Origin: Tannerella sp.
Lineage (GTDB): Bacteria > Bacteroidota > Bacteroidia > Bacteroidales > Tannerellaceae
Assembly: GCA_031260095.1 (NCBI GenBank)
Contig: JAIRKN010000168.1
Coordinates: 1-11,389, forward strand
Direction: 5' to 3'
DNA: 11,389 nt
Shown: positions 6,569 to 11,389 of the stretch, one piece after another
How positions within the stretch are numbered: position 1 is the stretch's first letter
Layout: every line of letters starts with the position of its first letter
The notes under the pieces: generated by a model
Told to the model about the DNA's origin: nothing
The model's database searches: none
What the model saw: the letters and a program-made list of their open reading frames with translations, nothing else
Translations under genes and position numbers: made by a program

Positions 6569-6846
6569 CTCCGAAGAGCGGGTGTGAAAGCTGCACGCAA
6601 GCCGCCACACCTCCAACAGAAATAACCGCTTTCGGACGGATGTCGGCCCACGCCGGCACGTCTATCTCCTTTTATGCCGTTCAGCAAAATGGCCGGAAGA
6701 ATCTCCGCGCGAAAACTGCCCGCTGTCTTTTCGGTCGAACGTCGTCTTTTTCCGGCGAAATCACCTCTAAAAGCCGGACAAACTCTTACGTGTTTGTCAG
6801 CAATTTTCGATTACATTTTTTATATCCAATAGTATTAACAAATTAA
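6569..6846 (+). other. GC-rich intergenic segment with an open frame of uncertain status
   Basis: The segment is open in one plus frame from the G tract to TAA at 6846. The first ATG is at 6640, giving 68 residues that include AVQQNGRKNLRAKTARCLFG and SFSGEITSKSRTNSYVF. The peptide is basic, rich in Ser/Arg/Lys, without a recognisable fold, and ends in a short hydrophobic piece. I have an uncertain recollection that similar short hypothetical ORFs recur in Bacteroidales genomes, which would suggest a dispersed repeat rather than a gene. The shift in composition compared with both flanks supports something inserted or separately evolving. No terminal repeats were found. Confidence 0.3.
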
Positions 6847-6856
6847 TATAAGCGTT

Positions 6857-6970
6857 ATGGGAACTTTAATACAGATTCTGATCCTGTTGGCCGGCGCTTT
6901 TTCCGGCTTTGTAAACGAGTTTTTCGTCCCTGTTGCGGATGGAGTTTTGCCGTTAAAATCAAATGAATGA
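6857..6970 (+). CDS. Possible 37-residue hydrophobic peptide
   Basis: ATG 6857 to TGA 6970 encodes MGTLIQILILLAGAFSG followed by FVNEFFVPVADGVLPLKSNE. Residues 4-19 are a continuous hydrophobic stretch able to form a membrane helix, with an acidic C-terminus. The leader before the ATG is AT-rich, as in other genes here. It lies 160 bp upstream of the large surface protein, on the same strand. No -7 box was found ahead of it. It may be a small membrane protein, a leader peptide or a chance frame; no family was recognised. Confidence 0.3.
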   Translation: MGTLIQILILLAGAFSGFVNEFFVPVADGVLPLKSNE

Positions 6971-7130
6971 AGATACGAAATAAACAGGGTATAATGAAAG
7001 AGATTTTTAAATTAAAAATATGTTGTCGGAAAACGTGTCGAGGGAAACGAATTTTAGCGTATTAATTTTTTGTTTTCTTTTACCCGGTGGAAAAAGTTGT
7101 TGTTTTATTTAATATTTAATTTATATGTAT

Positions 7131-10100
7131 ATGAAAAAATTGATTCTTTTTATGATGCTTTGTTGCATCACGGCGCTATTAGCTCCGCCTGAAGTGCGGG
7201 CGCAATCCGCGCAAACAGTGAATGAATCCGGGGGAACCGGATTGAACGACGGTTTGAAATTCGTCGTAAACACGAATGGGGCGTTGGCTGTCTATCGGGA
7301 CAACCGTACACAGTATTATAACGGCTATGATTGGAGTGATGTCAGTTCCAGGGGAAGTGGAGTATCGTTGACATTCCGTTTTAGTAAAGGCAGCACCTAT
7401 TCTCCGACTGCCAAGTCGTTGCAGGTGTGTTCTACAACGCCCGTGGTGAAAACCGGGAATACTTATAAGACAAGTATCTCAGGATATGTAGAGTCATCTC
7501 TTTCGAGCGATAGATTTTTCGTAACGCTGGATGTAACGTACACGCATCCGAATACCTATTTTATAGTTGATTACATTGTACGTTCTCCAAGTACATTGTC
7601 GGCAACGGGTCAAACGGTACACATGTATCTTGATCATGATGCTATGATTCTGGGATGCGACGCCTCGAATGGCTACAAATCATCCAATAGCACCGGATCT
7701 TTTGTCGGCGATTACCGGCCGTCTACTTGTTCGTATTGTCCGGGGCCCGGCAATTTAACTTCCATCGGCAAATTCAAAAATCCATCCAGTCATGGTTTTA
7801 AAGTGAAAAACGGCTTCCGCAGTTATTATACGGGATACTATGGCAATCGTAGTACGGTGAACAGTACATTGGAACTGTCAAATACATATACTACCGAAAT
7901 GACGGATGATGGTATTGCCGTTGAATTTACGGCAGGACCATTTAATCAGGCCAACCAGACATTGGTTCGCAGTGTGGCACATTGCTATGGGAACAACCAA
8001 ACCGAGTTTGATAATTTAGCGATCAATGTTCCGGCAGCGCCGGCAGTAAGCACTCCTGTAACCATAAGTTTTGCATCGGCAGAATTTTCCGAAACAGAGG
8101 GTAACCATGCTACACAAAACGTTAAAATAATCGTTAGTGACGGTACGCTCGCTTCCGACCAGGTTTGTTCGTTTACCGTTTCCGGCGGGACAGCGGTAGA
8201 AAATACAGACTATACGTATGTAAAAGGGGTCACGATTCCGGCAGGGAACTATTCTAATCCGCAGGAAATAACGCTTACCAATGTTACGATTAAGGATAAT
8301 TCGTCCTGCAACGAAAACAAGTGGTTGAACATAAGCATCGACGAACCGTCGTTGTGCAACGATATGTTGATACGCGGCAGTAGCAGCACGGCAAGAATCG
8401 TTATTGTCGACGATGAGGTGAAGCCGGAAATTACCACGTCACTGCAGAATGTGACCTATAATACATCGGAGGTGGTGCCGCCGATAGAACTGGCTTCGAA
8501 CGTTGCAGGCGCTACCATTACGTGGACGAACAGCAATCCCGCAATCGGACTTGCAGCAGGCGGAACAGGCAATATTCCGTCGTTTACGGCTACCAACACA
8601 ACCGCCTCTCCTGTTACGGCGACCATTTCCGTCAAGGCGACAAAAGAATGTACGGGCGAAACGAAGACCTTTACCATTACCGTAAATTCAAAGTTCAATA
8701 TTACGTATGATTATAACGGCGGGGTCGCTCCTGCAACGGCAAATCCGACAGAATTTCTTGTCGCATCGCTGCCTTTAAATATAACGAACGCACCCGCGCG
8801 TACAGGTTATACGTTCGCAGGCTGGACATGTGAGGCCTTGGGAATCACAACGCCCGAAAGCCCGTTCACTATTCCGGCCGGTACGACACAGAATCTCACC
8901 CTTGTTGCAGACTGGGGATCGGGAGCGAATGTGTATAACATTGAATTTAAACATCCTGCCGGTATTATCAATCCGAACGCGGACAGAACTTATACTTACG
9001 AAGACAACGTGACGATTGCCGATCCGACCATTCCGGGATTTACCTTCAACGGCTGGACGATTATAAACGATGAGGCTTCATCTCCGGTAATCTCGCCGGT
9101 GAAGAATGTTTCCTGGACGCAGCATACGGTATACGGAAACTTGCAGTTCTCCGTTGCTGCACCTGATGACGATATTACAAACTGGACTCCCATCGACTAT
9201 CGTATAACGTATGATTATAACAGTGGAGTTGCTCCTTCGACGGCGAATCCGACAACGTACAACGCTTTGACGGAAACGATCCATCTGAACGCACCGACAC
9301 GCAACGGTTATACTTTTAGAGGCTGGAGCATTTCAAGTAGTGAGCCGGCAGTAACCTTCCTGCCGCTTACACAGACGATTCCGACAGGCGCTTACGGAAA
9401 TCTGACCTGCACGGCAAACTGGGGTGAAAACACATATACGATTTCATACGAGTTGAATGGCGCTGCACATTCGCAAACGCCTACTGCATATTCGTATACG
9501 GAACAGGTGGCGATTGCCGATCCGACCCTTGCCGGTTATACTTTCACCGGCTGGACGATTACAAACACTGAGTCTGCATCTCCGGCCATTACGCCGGCAA
9601 AGAATGTCGTATTCGGCCCAAGCACCGTATTCGGAAACCTGACATTTGCGGTCGCTGCACCTTCTTCGACAGGCGGCGGCAACGGAAACTGGAATCAGAT
9701 TACATATAATATTACGTATAATCTCAATGGCGGCAGCTATGGAGCACGTCACCCGAATACATACAAGGTAACGGATGATGTATCAATAGATATTCCGGTG
9801 AGGACGGCCTATACTTTTGCAGGATGGACGGTTACGAGTGATTCCGTGTCGTCTCCGCTTCCGACTTCCGGCAATCCGACGACGACGTTCGGACGGTCGA
9901 ACGGCGTTTACGGTAATCTGACGTTCACCGCAAACTGGAGTACAGACGATTATACCATTACCTACAACGCCGGAGCTTCCGATGCTTCATTCACTAATAA
10001 CACCAATCCGGGAACGTACGACATTGAAGATACTCCTATAACATTGACCGATGCAGGAGCAAAACGCAACGGATATACGTTTGACAAATGGACGATAACG

Positions 10101-11389
10101 AGTGATGCGGCAGGGGTTACTGTCCCGGATGGAATGTCTGTTCCGGCCGGCACTCACGGTAATCTGTCCGGTGTGGCTAAATGGACTGTAAACAATTATA
10201 ATATTGCATTCAATGTACCGCCTACGGTGGTTAATCCGAATAGCAACAGATCTTATACGTATGAAGACAACATTGCAATTGCCGATCCGACCGTTCCGGG
10301 ATATACCTTCCTGGGTTGGACGATCGTAAACGATTCTTTGTCGTCGCCGTTGGTCGCTCCGATTCATTCGGCCTGGTCGGAACATACGGTATACGGTAAT
10401 CTGATATTCTCGGTTACCGATCCTGCGACTCCTACAGATCCCACAACGGGTTCGCCGAACTGGGGCAAGATAACGTACAGCATCACGTATGACTTGAACG
10501 GCGGTGCGCCTCCTGCAACGGCTAACCCGACGCAGTATGACGCACAGACGGCCATCAGCCTGAATGATCCTTCCCGTACGGCATATACGTTCCTGGGCTG
10601 GACCATCACGAGCGATTCGGCAGCCGTAACATTCCCGAACCCGACGATATCAATACCGGCCGGTTCATACGGAAACTTGACCTGCACAGCCAACTGGGGA
10701 ATAAACACTTACACGATAGCATACAATGTGGCAGCAGGCGTGACGCATTCGGGAACTCCGAGAGGTTATTCGTTTACGGATATGGTAGAAATTGAGAATC
10801 CGACGATTACAGGATGGACGTTTACGGGTTGGACTATCAGTAATGATTCGATTTCCTCTCCGGCAATCACTCCTGCGAAAGACATCAGTTGGACGCCCGG
10901 TACGATATTCGGAAACCTGACGCTGACCGTTACAGATCCTAATACGGATGATACAAACTGGACAAAGACCAAATATGCAGTAACGTATAACCTGAACAGT
11001 GGCACAGGCGCCATCCCGACAGACACCGGCAGTCCATACGTTTGGGGTACGACGATCACCGTACTCGGCAAGACGAATAGCATGACACGTACAAATGCAA
11101 CGTTTATCGGCTGGAGCAATGCGCCGGAACTTCTTGTAACAACGCAGGCACAGGAAGACGGAATTACTAAGCAACAGGCCGGCGATACGTTTGTTCTGCC
11201 AATTGGCGGCAAGACGCTGTATGCAGTTTGGGCAACAGACGCAGGAGGACCTGACGGCGTACCCGACGGTATACCGGACTATAAGCAAGTGACAGTAAAC
11301 TACCTGCCTTCTTCCTCAGTTACGGCTTCTTCGGGAACTTATCCTGCCAATGTAATGTTTAACCCGAACACGCAGGGCACGGTATCCGG
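7131..11389 (+). CDS. Giant secreted surface protein with Calx-beta-like, PKD-like and InlB B-repeat (Listeria-Bacteroides repeat) domains, partial
   Basis: Open from ATG 7131 (MKKLILFMML...) to the right edge: 1,419 codons and no stop. An in-frame ATG at 7125 would add only two residues. Residues 1-24 are a signal peptide with a basic start, a hydrophobic core and likely cleavage after VRA; there is no lipobox. Residues 25 to about 305 are an unassigned beta-rich region with a C200-S-Y-C203 pair. Residues about 309-429 resemble a Calx-beta domain (ISFASAEFSETEG... IVIVDDE). Residues about 434-521 are a PKD-like domain of the Bacteroidota type (PAIGLAAGGTGNIPSFTATN, CTGETKTFTITVN). From about 522 there are ten B-repeats of 78-103 residues with a core like GYTFxGWTI, an Asp/Pro-rich hinge (PDGVPDGIPD) and the start of an eleventh. 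A surface adhesin-like role is inferred; the anchoring or secretion signal lies beyond the edge. No convincing promoter was found upstream. Confidence 0.9.
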   Translation, partial: MKKLILFMMLCCITALLAPPEVRAQSAQTVNESGGTGLNDGLKFVVNTNGALAVYRDNRTQYYNGYDWSDVSSRGSGVSLTFRFSKGSTYSPTAKSLQVCSTTPVVKTGNTYKTSISGYVESSLSSDRFFVTLDVTYTHPNTYFIVDYIVRSPSTLSATGQTVHMYLDHDAMILGCDASNGYKSSNSTGSFVGDYRPSTCSYCPGPGNLTSIGKFKNPSSHGFKVKNGFRSYYTGYYGNRSTVNSTLELSNTYTTEMTDDGIAVEFTAGPFNQANQTLVRSVAHCYGNNQTEFDNLAINVPAAPAVSTPVTISFASAEFSETEGNHATQNVKIIVSDGTLASDQVCSFTVSGGTAVENTDYTYVKGVTIPAGNYSNPQEITLTNVTIKDNSSCNENKWLNISIDEPSLCNDMLIRGSSSTARIVIVDDEVKPEITTSLQNVTYNTSEVVPPIELASNVAGATITWTNSNPAIGLAAGGTGNIPSFTATNTTASPVTATISVKATKECTGETKTFTITVNSKFNITYDYNGGVAPATANPTEFLVASLPLNITNAPARTGYTFAGWTCEALGITTPESPFTIPAGTTQNLTLVADWGSGANVYNIEFKHPAGIINPNADRTYTYEDNVTIADPTIPGFTFNGWTIINDEASSPVISPVKNVSWTQHTVYGNLQFSVAAPDDDITNWTPIDYRITYDYNSGVAPSTANPTTYNALTETIHLNAPTRNGYTFRGWSISSSEPAVTFLPLTQTIPTGAYGNLTCTANWGENTYTISYELNGAAHSQTPTAYSYTEQVAIADPTLAGYTFTGWTITNTESASPAITPAKNVVFGPSTVFGNLTFAVAAPSSTGGGNGNWNQITYNITYNLNGGSYGARHPNTYKVTDDVSIDIPVRTAYTFAGWTVTSDSVSSPLPTSGNPTTTFGRSNGVYGNLTFTANWSTDDYTITYNAGASDASFTNNTNPGTYDIEDTPITLTDAGAKRNGYTFDKWTITSDAAGVTVPDGMSVPAGTHGNLSGVAKWTVNNYNIAFNVPPTVVNPNSNRSYTYEDNIAIADPTVPGYTFLGWTIVNDSLSSPLVAPIHSAWSEHTVYGNLIFSVTDPATPTDPTTGSPNWGKITYSITYDLNGGAPPATANPTQYDAQTAISLNDPSRTAYTFLGWTITSDSAAVTFPNPTISIPAGSYGNLTCTANWGINTYTIAYNVAAGVTHSGTPRGYSFTDMVEIENPTITGWTFTGWTISNDSISSPAITPAKDISWTPGTIFGNLTLTVTDPNTDDTNWTKTKYAVTYNLNSGTGAIPTDTGSPYVWGTTITVLGKTNSMTRTNATFIGWSNAPELLVTTQAQEDGITKQQAGDTFVLPIGGKTLYAVWATDAGGPDGVPDGIPDYKQVTVNYLPSSSVTASSGTYPANVMFNPNTQGTVS
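8694..11389 (+). repeat. Array of InlB B-type repeats, coding, with five-unit higher-order period
   Basis: Repeat cores start at 8700, 8940, 9204, 9441, 9711, 9957, 10203, 10482, 10716 and 10980, with an eleventh at 11289. Two types are visible. Type A ends like YGNLTCTANWG. Type B ends like YGNLxFSVAxP followed by a linker to NW. The order is A-B-A-B-A then A-B-A-B-A then a new unit. Unit 2 resembles unit 7 (both YTYEDN, IADPT), 3 resembles 8 (TANPT, GNLTCTANWG) and 4 resembles 9, at offsets of 1,263-1,278 bp. DNA copies have diverged, so the array is old rather than freshly expanded. Confidence 0.88.

Noticed and set aside
6994..7065. 23-codon Cys/Lys/Arg-rich frame starting MKEIFKLKICC.
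   Set aside because: Too short, with no promoter, leader or family support; likely chance.
10665..11288. Long minus-strand open frames opposite the B-repeat array (also at 9987-10385, 9444-9752 and 8456-8698).
   Set aside because: They are antisense shadows caused by the codon composition of the repeats; translations show periodic low-complexity peptides and no domains.
8694..11389. CRISPR-like or satellite repeats in the right third.
   Set aside because: The periodicity is protein-level B-repeats in one continuous open frame; DNA copies are diverged and vary in length.

Overview
The window looks like a chromosomal segment from a member of the Bacteroidales (Bacteroidota). Three things point there. 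No gene start has a Shine-Dalgarno sequence, only AT-rich leaders. Several starts are preceded by the Bacteroidota -7 box TAnnTTTG. The genes themselves (hpt-adk-obgE in one operon, a Bacteroidota-type SNF2 ATPase, and a giant secreted protein built from Listeria-Bacteroides/InlB B-repeats) fit that group. Genus cannot be fixed from the sequence alone.

Left third (1-2850), all on the minus strand: a housekeeping operon reads hpt (purine salvage) -> adk (adenylate kinase) -> obgE (ribosome-assembly GTPase) -> a small winged-helix protein. Gaps are 27, 18 and 51 bp. It is led by a -7 box upstream of hpt and closed by a clear intrinsic terminator at 168-205. Beyond that terminator a separate promoter starts another minus-strand gene, of which only the first 25 codons are inside the window.

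Middle (2850-6226): the intergenic region between the divergent hpt and SNF2 genes carries a striking element of about 218 bp, with terminal inverted repeats and four internal hairpins or stems (2940-3157). Next to it is a 22-bp direct repeat in two copies. A 960-residue SNF2-family ATPase follows on the plus strand.

Right part (6227-11389): about 900 bp without a convincing gene contains a good promoter, a run of ten G that separates two reading frames, an abrupt shift from AT-rich to GC-rich sequence, and a possible 37-residue hydrophobic peptide. Then a very long open frame starts at 7131 and runs off the right edge (1,419 codons seen, no stop). It encodes an exported surface protein: signal peptide, unassigned N-terminal region, Calx-beta-like domain, PKD-like domain, then ten complete B-repeats and part of an eleventh. 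The repeats have a five-unit higher-order period of about 1.26-1.28 kb. Because this frame has no stop inside the window, a simple stop-to-stop ORF scan would miss it.

The most notable items are the structured inverted-repeat element between hpt and the SNF2 gene, the higher-order repeat in the adhesin-like protein, and the G10 tract that could switch or break a short gene.
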